From: JBGOUJ01 sp041477005
GTDB lineage: Bacteria; Acidobacteriota; Terriglobia; Bryobacterales; JACQDG01
Direction of reading: 5' to 3'
NCBI GenBank assembly: GCA_041477005.1
Contig: JBGOUJ010000407.1
Location: forward strand, 1 to 7,150
DNA length: 7,150 nucleotides
Of this stretch, positions 1-6,740 are shown one piece after another. Made by a program: the position numbers and the translations under genes. Within the stretch, counting starts at the first letter, position 1; each line of letters starts with the position of its first letter. The notes beneath the pieces were generated by a model. It had not been told where the DNA came from, searched no databases, and saw nothing but the letters and a program-made list of their open reading frames with translations.

Positions 1-237
1 CCCGATCTGGGTTTCATCCATGCGCTGCAGGTAAATCAGGTTTCCTCCGTCGTCCACAATGGCGATCACCATGTTCCATTTGTTCTTCACCGCCTCGGAC
101 TCCGCGGCCGCGGCCATTTGCCTGGCGATTTCCAGGGTCAGGGCTTTCTTGGTAGCGAGCTGCGACCCGACGGCGGCGCCGCCGATGAAGAAGAACAGAA
201 TGGCGGCGCTGAGGGCTCGTTTGGACTGAATTGTCAT
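1..237 (-). CDS. GlcG/HbpS-family (heme-binding-like) protein with N-terminal signal/anchor, partial
   Basis: The window holds the first 79 codons; the C-terminal part lies beyond the left edge. The start is ATG at 237-235, preceded by a GGGAGA Shine-Dalgarno site 7 nt upstream. Residues 1-7 contain K6 and R7, residues 8-25 are a hydrophobic stretch (AAILFFFIGGAAVGS core), and the mature part would start near 25-29, so export or membrane anchoring is likely. From residue 33 the sequence reads LTLEIARQMAAAAESEA, then VIAIVDDGGNLIYLQRMD (57-74), which is the typical N-terminal half of the GlcG/HbpS (formerly DUF336) fold: helix, then a VDxGGxL strand pair and the RMD turn. Members include the heme-binding HbpS of Streptomyces and GlcG of glycolate operons; their biochemical role is mostly unclear. 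Full-length members are usually about 130-170 residues, so roughly half is seen. Family assignment is by recalled motif; heme binding is not shown here. Confidence 0.8.
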   Translation of the reverse strand, partial: MTIQSKRALSAAILFFFIGGAAVGSQLATKKALTLEIARQMAAAAESEAVKNKWNMVIAIVDDGGNLIYLQRMDETQIG

Positions 238-244
238 GAGACAT

Positions 245-250
245 TCTCCC
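245..250 (-). promoter_or_regulatory. Ribosome binding site of the GlcG/HbpS-like gene
   Basis: On the minus strand this reads GGGAGA, ending 7 nt before the ATG at 237. It decides the start: an overlapping ATG at 244-242 in another frame opens an arginine-rich ORF with no family resemblance, while the ATG at 237 opens a clean signal sequence followed by the GlcG-like domain. Confidence 0.6.
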
Positions 251-270
251 GGTTCTGATTGGCACGATGC

Positions 271-300
271 AGAATAGCCAGTCGCGCGGCCGGAAGTCAA
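271..300 (-). promoter_or_regulatory. Candidate sigma70-type promoter for the GlcG/HbpS-like gene
   Basis: On the minus strand, TTGACT (300-295, five of six matches to TTGACA) is followed after an 18-nt spacer by TATTCT (276-271, four of six matches to TATAAT). Transcription would start near 264, giving a short leader of about 27 nt that contains the GGGAGA ribosome binding site. The order and spacing of promoter, start site, RBS and ATG fit together well. The match is by eye only, so it is a prediction; if correct, this gene can be transcribed independently of the protease gene upstream. Confidence 0.5.
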
Positions 301-314
301 TTCCCGCCGCCGGC

Positions 315-336
315 CCTGCCGGGCATGCCGGGCAGG
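315..336. repeat. Palindromic tandem duplication (2 x TGCCGGGCA) downstream of the protease gene
   Basis: TGCCGGGCA occurs twice back to back at 317-325 and 326-334. Each copy is itself an odd palindrome (TGCC-G-GGCA). Together with the flanks the 22 bp at 315-336 form a near-perfect palindrome with one G/G mismatch (321/330), able to fold into a strong hairpin. A further GGGCAGGCCC follows at 341-350. It begins 37 nt after the protease stop codon on the minus strand. No T-run follows the hairpin, so it is not a classical intrinsic terminator; it may be a transcript 3'-end stabiliser, a weak terminator, or a copy of a dispersed GC-rich repeat. Confidence 0.5.
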
Positions 337-372
337 CTGTGGGCAGGCCCGGAGCAATTCCTCCGCACCGTT

Positions 373-3300
373 CTATGGGGAAAAAGAGTGATAGTCGGCC
401 AGAACCTCGGCCGGCAACTGGGACGCGCCCAGCAGCCGCACTTCATCGAGCACCGCGTTGACGTAATAGCCGCCGTACCAGGAAGCACGCCCCAGGAAGA
501 GGCCGGTGGCCGACTGCGGCGTGAAGCCGGGGAAGACAGCCTGGGAGTCCTGCACGCCATCGAGGAAGATCGTTCCGGCGCGGGTCGAGCCGTCGTAGCT
601 GGCGGTGACGTGATACCAGGTGTTCACCGCGAGCGCCGCATTCGAAAGGAGCCACGGAGAGCTGGAGGGGAGGCTCGAGACAGAGAAGATGACTCGGCCG
701 CTCGAATGAACTCCCAGATACCATCCTTGGTAATTGCCGCCGTAATCGGCCACGAGCGCTCCCCAGCCCGCCGGCAGCGAGAGCAGCTTGACCCAGGCGC
801 GGAGGGTAAAGCTGGCCGGGCTGAGAGCGGCTGAGGCCGGGACCTCGATCGAGTCACCCGCTCCATTGAAGCTGCGTGCGGCGTTGCGAATTCCCGGGAC
901 CATCGTCGTTCCGTGCGGTGTTCCGGTGTGCCCATGGCCGGAGCTGTCGCTTAGAGCGCCGCTCGCATCATCGAGCCTCCACTCCGCAATCGGCCCCGCG
1001 GCAGGTGGCTGCGCCGGGAACGACTGGTAGTCGGCCCGGATCTCAACCACCGATTTGGCGGCCGGGTAAAGGCGCGCCTCGTCGACCGCCGCATGCAGAT
1101 AATAGCCGTCGTACCAGGAGGCGCGGCCGAAGTAGAGGTTCGTGGAGGGCGAGGGGGTGAAGCCGGCAAGGACGGCTTGCGTGTCGAGACTCCCGTCGAT
1201 GTAAATGGCCGCCAGCCGCATCGCGCCGTCGTAAGTAACGGCCAAGTGATACCAGTTATTGAGCGCCAGCGAAGCGCCCGAGAGCAGCCACGGTGAGCTC
1301 GCCGGCAGGCCGGCCACCGAAAGGATCACCCGGCCGCTCGCGTGAAGTCCCACGTACCATCCCTGGTAATTCCCGCCGTAATCGCCGAGCGCCACGCCCC
1401 AGCCCGCCGCCTCGGGATAAGAGAGCAGCTTGAGCCAGAGGCGGACCGTGAAGGAAGAAGAGCCGTACGCATCGGAGGCTGGAACACTGGCGTAGTCACC
1501 GGCGCCATTGAACACGCGAGCGCCGTTGAGGACCCCGGGCGTCGCAGCCGTCCCGAAGATCGCGCCCTGGTGCGCGTTGCCCGAGCTGTCGGCCAGCGCG
1601 GTCCCGGTATCATCGAAATGCCAATCGGCTGTGACGGTCAGGTTGGCGGGGGGCGGGGGCGGGAGAGGAAAGCTTTGGTAGTCGGCCAGCACTTGAGCCG
1701 GCGTCTGGCGCACGGGCAGCAGCCGCGCCTCGTCGAGCGTTGCATTCAAGTAGTAGCCGTTGACCCACGAGGCGCGGGCCAGGGTCAAGGGCAGGGCGGA
1801 CTGCGGGGTGAATCCGGGAAAAGCGACCTGCGTATCGAGGGCGCCATTGACATAAATCGCTCCAGCACGCGTGGCCGCGTCATAGGTCGCGGTGATGAGA
1901 TACCAACGATCCGGGGCGAGCCCGCCGCTCGAAACCAGCCAAGGAGCGCTGGCCGGCAGACTGGCCACCGAGAAGATCACGTTCCCGCTGGCGCCGAGGC
2001 CGACGTACCAGCCCTGGTAGTTTCCGCCGTAGTCTGCCGCAATGACGCCCCAACCCGCCGCCGTGGGATACGAGAGCAGCTTCACCCAAACGCGAAAGGT
2101 GAAGCTGGATGGGCTGAGGGCCGCCGAGGCAGGCATCTCCGCCCAGTCGGTAAAGCCATTGAAGACGCGGGCTCTGCCGGCGACCCCGCCGGCCGCAACC
2201 GAGCCGTAGCCGTTTGTCGAGCCGTGATGGCCGTTGCCGGAGCTGTCGGTGACCGTGACGCCGGCGCCCGCGCCCGCCTCCTCGAAACGCCACTCGGCCA
2301 CCGGTCCCGTCACGGTGGAGGCGACGGGAATCACAGCCGGGGAGCCGGCGGCTCCGGGCGCCGTCACGGTCACGCTGGCGTTGTAGGTTCCGGCTGCCAG
2401 CCCGCCGAGGGCCGCCGTGACCGTGACCGCGCCGTTTCCGGTCCCCGACGCCGGAGAGACCGCGAGCCAGTTGCTCGATGAAGCCGCCACCGTCCAGTTG
2501 AGGACGCCGGCGTCGAGGTTGACCACGGCCAGGGTTTGCGGGGGCGGAGTCGGCCCGCCCGCTACCGCCGAGAAAGCAAGCGCGGTGGGCGACACGCTCA
2601 ACACCGGGGAGCCGATCGCCAGCCGCCGCACGCTGACGTTGTCGATGTACCAACCCTCGCCGGAGTTCGCCAGCTCGTCCAGTGTGTCGAAGGAAAAGCG
2701 GAGAACGATAGTGCTTCCGGCGTAGCGCGCGAGATCGATCTTGTAATGGTCGAAGGAAGCGCCGTCGCTGTTGTGGGCCACGGTGGTTAGCGTCTGCCAG
2801 CTTGAACCTCCGTCGCGGCTGACCTCGACCCAGCCGCTGTCATAGTTGAGGTAAGGATTGCAACCGGCGGAACTCAACGCGTAGCAGTGGCCGAAGCCCT
2901 CCGTCTTGAAGAGCTGGTCCCATTCCAGGGCGGCCCGGGTTCCCGGCGCGAGCGTGATCGGCGGTGAGGTGAGCGTCCCGCTGTTGCGAGCGCCGGTGGA
3001 ATAATTGCCAGTCGCCTCCTGGCCGTACCACCACGATTGCGCGCCGCCGGCGGCCCGGCGAGCGGTCAGGCGCCAAAGGCCGGTCGCCGTCCAGCCGTTC
3101 GCGCCGCCTTCCATGCCGTCGAAGAAGATCGTGGCGCCAGGCTGCGGAGGAGCGCCGCCACAGGCGGGCGGCAGGTCGTAGGCCTCATAGACGCTCAGCG
3201 CTGTGTCGTTCGCTTGCCCCGCCTGGATGTGGTTCAACGCGGCCGACGCCCCAAAGCCCCGCGAGGCAAAAACCGGCCAGACGGCGCACGGGCTGAGGCC

Positions 3301-5103
3301 CATCGCCTGCGCCGTCTGCAGGATGGCATTCCGGGCGTCGAGCATGGTAGGGCGGGCCGGCGTCAGCTTCAGAGCCGTGGTGACTAACTGCTCGAAGACC
3401 GCTTTGCCGAGCGCCGCACGCAGGTCCCATAGCACCGTGGCCCAGATTTCACCGTCGCTATGAACCTCCGGCAGGTCGATGATCAGGTTGAGCGGTCCGA
3501 CGTTACGCCGGTTAAGCGTCCCGAACCGGCCGAACGTGTGGGGGCTGTTGTCATAAGCCACTGACCGAATGCCCGTGGCCGGCGTGGCCGCCAGGTAGCC
3601 GCCGAACACCGGGTTGTTGGTGAGCGAACAGGCATAGGCGTCGCTCCAACCCTCGCCCATCGCCCCGCTTTGCCACAGGGGCAGAACGTTCACGTTACCC
3701 GGCCCGCCCACCAGCCGCGTGGTCAGGCCGTGAACGTATTCATGCGTGATGATCTGGCCATCGAAGTCCCCGTCCCGTCGCAGGAAGCTTCCGTTATTGG
3801 TGAACAGAAACATCTCCATGCGCGGGGAAGAGCCGTCGGGTGGCGTGGCGAAGCTGGAGTTGTTTAGACCCACGCCGTCCTGGGCATCGGCCAGAACCGG
3901 GTCGCCGCCGAAGCCGCCGCGCCCGAAGTTGTCGGCTTGAAAGTTGCCCGACGGCTCGTCGAATCCCAGGCCGTAGAGCCAATCGTGCAGGACGTTGTTC
4001 CAATAGAACAGGTTGGTCACCGCCGCCGGGCGGTCTGTAGCGGCGTCGCCGGCGAGGGCGTAACTATTGGCGAAGCCGAATTCGAAATCAGCCTGAGGGT
4101 TGGATGCCATCCCGTCGCACTGGTTCGTCCCGCTGGCGTCGAGACAGGCGACCACGTTGTTGCCGGCGGTCTCGGTTCCGCTCACCCAGCAGCGGTTGAG
4201 CAAGGCGCCCGAGCGGAATTGCGCCGGATAGATCGCCGCCGGGCAGTGGCCCGCCGCGGCAGGCCACCCTGTGAAATCTTCCACGCTCGGCGCCCCGGCG
4301 CCCGGATTCGGCACATCGGGGGCGCGGAAAACGCCGCCACGCGGCTGCTGATCGCGATAGAGATTGTGGCTGAACAGCAGCTCGCCGCTCACCGCATCCA
4401 CCACGGCGCAGAACCATCGCCCGCCGTCGATGTGCAGATAGAGCTCCCAGGCGAGAACGACGTCAACCGAGCGCGGAAACCAGACCAGGCGCGCGGGGAT
4501 CGGGTCGCGCCAGCCTTCGGCCGCGAGAACCGCGCCGCGCTCGTCGCCGGTCTCCGGCGAAAGCACGCGAAGGACCGGCTCCCGGCCGGCATCGAGAACA
4601 CGAGCCGCCGCGGCCGCGGCTTCGGTCGCATGCAGCAACGGCGCCAGGCTGGGGATCGCTCCGGCCGGCCAAGCTGCCCTCGCCTGGACCTGCAAGAGGC
4701 TCCCGTCGCGCGTCACGTGCGCCAGCACGTCGCCCCCGAACACGGCAATCCCCCCATATTGTTGGCGGAAGACCAGGTGGGTCAGGCCGGCCGTGACGCT
4801 CTCCAGACGGTGCTCTAAGGGAAGCGAGAAAACCGTTGTCCCGACCAGCCCCAACAGGTCGCGGCGCTCGATGAGAAACGCCCGTGCGATCGTCTCTGCG
4901 TCGCCGGCGGCCGGCTGCGTCAGCGCCTCCGTTCCCGGCTCCGGCGCGATCCCTCGTGCTCGCGCCCGCGGAAAATCTTCGAAGGCTCGGCTGTCGTAAA
5001 AGTTGTAGTCCGGCTGGCGAGATTGGGCGCCGAGGCGTCCGGCTGCGGTCACCACGGCGAGAATAAAAGCTGTAAACCTCAGGACCCGGTTTCGATCACC
5101 CAT
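373..5103 (-). CDS. Secreted M36 (fungalysin-type) zinc metallopeptidase with MAM-like, BACON-like and three LamG modules
   Basis: A 1576-residue extracellular endopeptidase. Residues 1-26 form a signal peptide (R5/R8, hydrophobic core 11-21, likely cut after LGA, 24-26). Residues ~68-137 match the fungalysin/thermolysin propeptide (THLVFRQQYGGIAVFGGDV), and ~150-250 resemble a PepSY inhibitory segment. The catalytic domain spans ~270-635: HEYVH at 454-458 gives zinc ligands H454 and H458 and catalytic E455; GEGWSD gives the third ligand E484, 26 residues after H458, the same spacing as in fungalysin. The EVHSDGEIWATVLWDL block (546-561) is also typical of M36. Next come a MAM-like/jelly-roll module (~657-828, ending GEGWYIDNVSV), a BACON-like Ig module (~833-932) and three LamG-like modules (934-1576). 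All ten cysteines lie before residue 750. The maturation model (propeptide removal after export) is family knowledge. ATG 5103 is chosen because it directly precedes the signal peptide, although no clear Shine-Dalgarno site is visible. The natural substrate is unknown. Fungalysin itself is only the 270-635 core, so this protein is far longer than the basic family. Confidence 0.93.
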   Translation of the reverse strand: MGDRNRVLRFTAFILAVVTAAGRLGAQSRQPDYNFYDSRAFEDFPRARARGIAPEPGTEALTQPAAGDAETIARAFLIERRDLLGLVGTTVFSLPLEHRLESVTAGLTHLVFRQQYGGIAVFGGDVLAHVTRDGSLLQVQARAAWPAGAIPSLAPLLHATEAAAAAARVLDAGREPVLRVLSPETGDERGAVLAAEGWRDPIPARLVWFPRSVDVVLAWELYLHIDGGRWFCAVVDAVSGELLFSHNLYRDQQPRGGVFRAPDVPNPGAGAPSVEDFTGWPAAAGHCPAAIYPAQFRSGALLNRCWVSGTETAGNNVVACLDASGTNQCDGMASNPQADFEFGFANSYALAGDAATDRPAAVTNLFYWNNVLHDWLYGLGFDEPSGNFQADNFGRGGFGGDPVLADAQDGVGLNNSSFATPPDGSSPRMEMFLFTNNGSFLRRDGDFDGQIITHEYVHGLTTRLVGGPGNVNVLPLWQSGAMGEGWSDAYACSLTNNPVFGGYLAATPATGIRSVAYDNSPHTFGRFGTLNRRNVGPLNLIIDLPEVHSDGEIWATVLWDLRAALGKAVFEQLVTTALKLTPARPTMLDARNAILQTAQAMGLSPCAVWPVFASRGFGASAALNHIQAGQANDTALSVYEAYDLPPACGGAPPQPGATIFFDGMEGGANGWTATGLWRLTARRAAGGAQSWWYGQEATGNYSTGARNSGTLTSPPITLAPGTRAALEWDQLFKTEGFGHCYALSSAGCNPYLNYDSGWVEVSRDGGSSWQTLTTVAHNSDGASFDHYKIDLARYAGSTIVLRFSFDTLDELANSGEGWYIDNVSVRRLAIGSPVLSVSPTALAFSAVAGGPTPPPQTLAVVNLDAGVLNWTVAASSSNWLAVSPASGTGNGAVTVTAALGGLAAGTYNASVTVTAPGAAGSPAVIPVASTVTGPVAEWRFEEAGAGAGVTVTDSSGNGHHGSTNGYGSVAAGGVAGRARVFNGFTDWAEMPASAALSPSSFTFRVWVKLLSYPTAAGWGVIAADYGGNYQGWYVGLGASGNVIFSVASLPASAPWLVSSGGLAPDRWYLITATYDAATRAGAIYVNGALDTQVAFPGFTPQSALPLTLARASWVNGYYLNATLDEARLLPVRQTPAQVLADYQSFPLPPPPPANLTVTADWHFDDTGTALADSSGNAHQGAIFGTAATPGVLNGARVFNGAGDYASVPASDAYGSSSFTVRLWLKLLSYPEAAGWGVALGDYGGNYQGWYVGLHASGRVILSVAGLPASSPWLLSGASLALNNWYHLAVTYDGAMRLAAIYIDGSLDTQAVLAGFTPSPSTNLYFGRASWYDGYYLHAAVDEARLYPAAKSVVEIRADYQSFPAQPPAAGPIAEWRLDDASGALSDSSGHGHTGTPHGTTMVPGIRNAARSFNGAGDSIEVPASAALSPASFTLRAWVKLLSLPAGWGALVADYGGNYQGWYLGVHSSGRVIFSVSSLPSSSPWLLSNAALAVNTWYHVTASYDGSTRAGTIFLDGVQDSQAVFPGFTPQSATGLFLGRASWYGGYYVNAVLDEVRLLGASQLPAEVLADYHSFSP
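376..2304 (-). repeat. Three tandem homologous LamG/concanavalin-like modules within the protease gene
   Basis: Unit 1 covers residues 934-1146 (nt 2304-1666), unit 2 residues 1157-1363 (1635-1015), unit 3 residues 1370-1576 (996-376). Each runs from a strand like GPVAEWRF/DSSGN to a closing (A)DYQSFP motif and has the invariant core DYGGNYQGWY (1024-1033, 1241-1250, 1453-1462), then LPxSxPWL, WY and GRASW/ARASW. By eye, well over half the positions agree across units. Unit 3 lacks two residues in the loop before GWG (LPAGWG against YPTAAGWG). Units 1 and 2 are joined by a proline-rich linker (PLPPPPPAN, 1147-1155). LamG_3-type jelly rolls usually bind glycans or other surfaces; the ligand here is not predictable. 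Confidence 0.85.
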
Positions 5104-5114
5104 GCCAAAGCGGG

Positions 5115-5139
5115 GCGTGAGAAAAGGCCGATCTCACGC
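5115..5139. promoter_or_regulatory. Inverted repeat in the divergent protease/gpmI intergenic region (candidate operator or leader hairpin)
   Basis: GCGTGAGA (5115-5122) and TCTCACGC (5132-5139) are perfect 8-bp inverted arms around a 9-nt spacer. The element sits 11 nt upstream of the protease ATG (5103), inside the 98-bp region between two divergent genes. It could be a binding site for a dimeric regulator or, in the protease mRNA, a hairpin covering the region where a Shine-Dalgarno site would be expected. No regulator gene is visible in the window, so its function is open. Confidence 0.4.
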
Positions 5140-5189
5140 GAAGTCTTTCGAGCGGATTCCACCCCGTAGTTTCATCGGCGAATCCACGC

Positions 5190-5201
5190 TATAAAGGTAG
5201 G
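5190..5201 (+). promoter_or_regulatory. gpmI start region: -10-like TATAAA overlapping an AAAGG ribosome-binding-like site
   Basis: TATAAA (5190-5195) matches the sigma70 -10 box at five of six positions, but the hexamer 17 nt upstream (TAGTTT, 5167-5172) is a poor -35. If TATAAA is a real -10, transcription would start about at the GTG start codon (5202), giving a leaderless mRNA. Alternatively AAAGG (5193-5197), 4 nt before the GTG, acts as a short-spaced Shine-Dalgarno site and the promoter is further upstream. The two readings exclude each other, and the sequence alone does not decide. Confidence 0.3.
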
Positions 5202-6740
5202 GTGTCTCGACCGCGACCGCTGGTACTTACCATCCTCGACGGATGGGGATTTTCCCCCGCCACTCCAGGCAACGCCATCGCCCTCGCGCGCAAGCCGACC
5301 TATGATTCCCTGCTCGGCCGTTACCCCAACACCCTGATCCACACCTCCGGCCCCTACGTCGGGCTGCCGGAAGGCCAGATGGGCAACAGCGAGGTCGGGC
5401 ACCTCAACATCGGCGCCGGGCGGATCGTCCAAATGGACATCACGCGGATCGATGCAATGATTGCTTCCGGGGAGTTCTTTCGGCACCCGGTTCTGCTGGA
5501 GGCGATGCGCTACGCCGGGTCCCATCGCCTCCACCTGTTGGGACTGTGCAGCCAGGGCGGCGTCCATTCCCAGCTCACGCATCTTTACGCCCTGCTGAAA
5601 ATGGCGCGGGCCGAAGGGGTGCAGCAGGTATTCGTACACGCCTTTATGGACGGCCGCGACACGCCGCCCGAGAGCGGCGCCGGCTTCCTGGCCGAGCTGG
5701 AGCAGCAGATGCGCACACTCGGCGCCGGCCGCATCGCCTCGCTCAGCGGCCGCTACTACGCCATGGACCGCGACAAGCGCTGGGAACGCATCGAGCGCGC
5801 CTTCCGCGCCATGGTTTTGGGGGACGCCATCCGCGCCGCCGACGCCGGCACGGCCATCCGCGATTCCTACCGGCGCGGCGTCACCGACGAGTTCGTGGAG
5901 CCGGTGGTCCTCGCCAACGGGGAGCCGGTGGGCCTGATCCGGGACGACGACGCGGCCATCTTCTTCAACTTCCGCGCCGATCGCGCCCGCGAGATGTCCA
6001 TGGCCCTGGCCGATCCCAAGCTCGAGCTGCCTTCCCGGTCCCTGGCCCCGAAGAACCTCCGCCTCGTCACCATGACCCAATACGACAAAACGTTCCCGCT
6101 GCCCTACGTCCTGCCGCGCGAGCATCCCAACAACATCCTGGCCAACGTCTTCGCCGGCCTGGGCTGGAAGAACCTGCGCGTGGCGGAGACCGAAAAATAC
6201 GCTCACGTCACTTATTTTTTCAACGGCGGCGCGGAGAAGCCGTTCCCGGGCGAGGAGCGCGAGCTGGTCCCCTCACCCAAGGTCGCCACCTACGATCTGA
6301 AGCCCGAAATGAGCGCCGAGGGCATCACCGAGGTAGTCACCCGCGAGATCGCCTCGGGCAGCTTCGACGCCATCGTGATGAATTTTGCCAACGCCGACAT
6401 GGTCGGCCACTCGGGCAAGCTCGAGCCCACGATCCGCGCCGTGGAAGCGGTGGACGGATGCCTGGACCGGATTTACCGGGCCATCGAGCAGAAGGGCGGC
6501 GCCTGGATCATCTCCGCCGATCACGGCAACGCCGAGACGATGATCGACCCGGTCACCGGCGGTCCGCACACCTATCACACCACCAACCCCGTACCGTTCC
6601 TTCTGGTCGGCGATTCGGACGCCCGCCTGCGGCCGGGTGGGGCGCTCCAAGACATAGTCCCTACAATTCTGGGGATCCTGGGCGTGGAGCAGCCCGGAGA
6701 AATGACCGGACGCGACCTGCGTCAATCCGCTGCGAAGTAA
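5202..6740 (+). CDS. gpmI: 2,3-bisphosphoglycerate-independent phosphoglycerate mutase (iPGM)
   Basis: Cytoplasmic enzyme of glycolysis and gluconeogenesis that interconverts 3-phosphoglycerate and 2-phosphoglycerate through a phosphoserine intermediate with two metal ions (usually Mn). The 512 residues match the usual family length (about 510-515). Seen in the sequence: LDGWG with metal ligand D13; MGNSEVGH with catalytic S63; the substrate-binding set H122 (GVHSQLTH), R152/D153 (MDGRDTPP), R184 and R190 (SGRYYAMDRD), R258/R261 (NFRADRAR) and K332 (EKYAHVTYFFNGG); and metal ligands D399/H403 (NADMVGH), D440/H441 (SADHGN) and H459 (HTYHTTNP). Residue roles are transferred from the Geobacillus stearothermophilus enzyme. 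All key residues are present, so it should be active. The start is GTG at 5202, which places LDGWG at the usual distance from the N-terminus. It is divergent from the protease gene (98 bp apart), and its last 19 bp overlap the thioesterase gene on the other strand. Confidence 0.97.
   Translation: MSRPRPLVLTILDGWGFSPATPGNAIALARKPTYDSLLGRYPNTLIHTSGPYVGLPEGQMGNSEVGHLNIGAGRIVQMDITRIDAMIASGEFFRHPVLLEAMRYAGSHRLHLLGLCSQGGVHSQLTHLYALLKMARAEGVQQVFVHAFMDGRDTPPESGAGFLAELEQQMRTLGAGRIASLSGRYYAMDRDKRWERIERAFRAMVLGDAIRAADAGTAIRDSYRRGVTDEFVEPVVLANGEPVGLIRDDDAAIFFNFRADRAREMSMALADPKLELPSRSLAPKNLRLVTMTQYDKTFPLPYVLPREHPNNILANVFAGLGWKNLRVAETEKYAHVTYFFNGGAEKPFPGEERELVPSPKVATYDLKPEMSAEGITEVVTREIASGSFDAIVMNFANADMVGHSGKLEPTIRAVEAVDGCLDRIYRAIEQKGGAWIISADHGNAETMIDPVTGGPHTYHTTNPVPFLLVGDSDARLRPGGALQDIVPTILGILGVEQPGEMTGRDLRQSAAK

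Noticed and set aside
14..265. 83-codon minus-strand frame overlapping the GlcG/HbpS-like gene
   Set aside because: It contains an arginine run and no family resemblance, while the frame starting at 237 gives a clean signal peptide and a GlcG-type domain with a well-placed ribosome binding site.
315..350. Intrinsic terminator for the protease gene
   Set aside because: The hairpin is strong, but no T-rich tract follows on the minus strand; the next bases are GC-rich, so a classical Rho-independent terminator cannot be claimed.
1645..1663. G-rich run on the plus strand that might form a G-quadruplex
   Set aside because: It has only three tracts of three or more G (six, five and three) plus short GG pairs, so it does not meet the usual four-tract rule. 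It is explained by the polyproline linker codons of the protease on the other strand.
376..2304. Spaced DNA repeats that could suggest a CRISPR-like or mobile repeat array
   Set aside because: The similar segments (for example around 720-750, 1352-1382 and 2006-2036) are in frame, about 630-650 bp apart, and encode the conserved LamG core, so they are protein-domain repeats.
1342..2481. 379-codon open frame on the plus strand, antisense to the LamG/BACON part of the protease gene
   Set aside because: Its translation is arginine-, glycine- and alanine-rich with no recognisable domain or signal, and it mirrors the repeated modules (for example VPSLVI.AVI opposite the GNYQGWY core recurs in other antisense frames). 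The protease frame has clear homology across the same region.
5172..6206. 344-codon open frame on the minus strand, antisense to gpmI
   Set aside because: It lies opposite the fully conserved gpmI reading frame and has low-complexity composition (G, A, V, H, Q rich) typical of the reverse frame of GC-rich genes. No family motif is visible.
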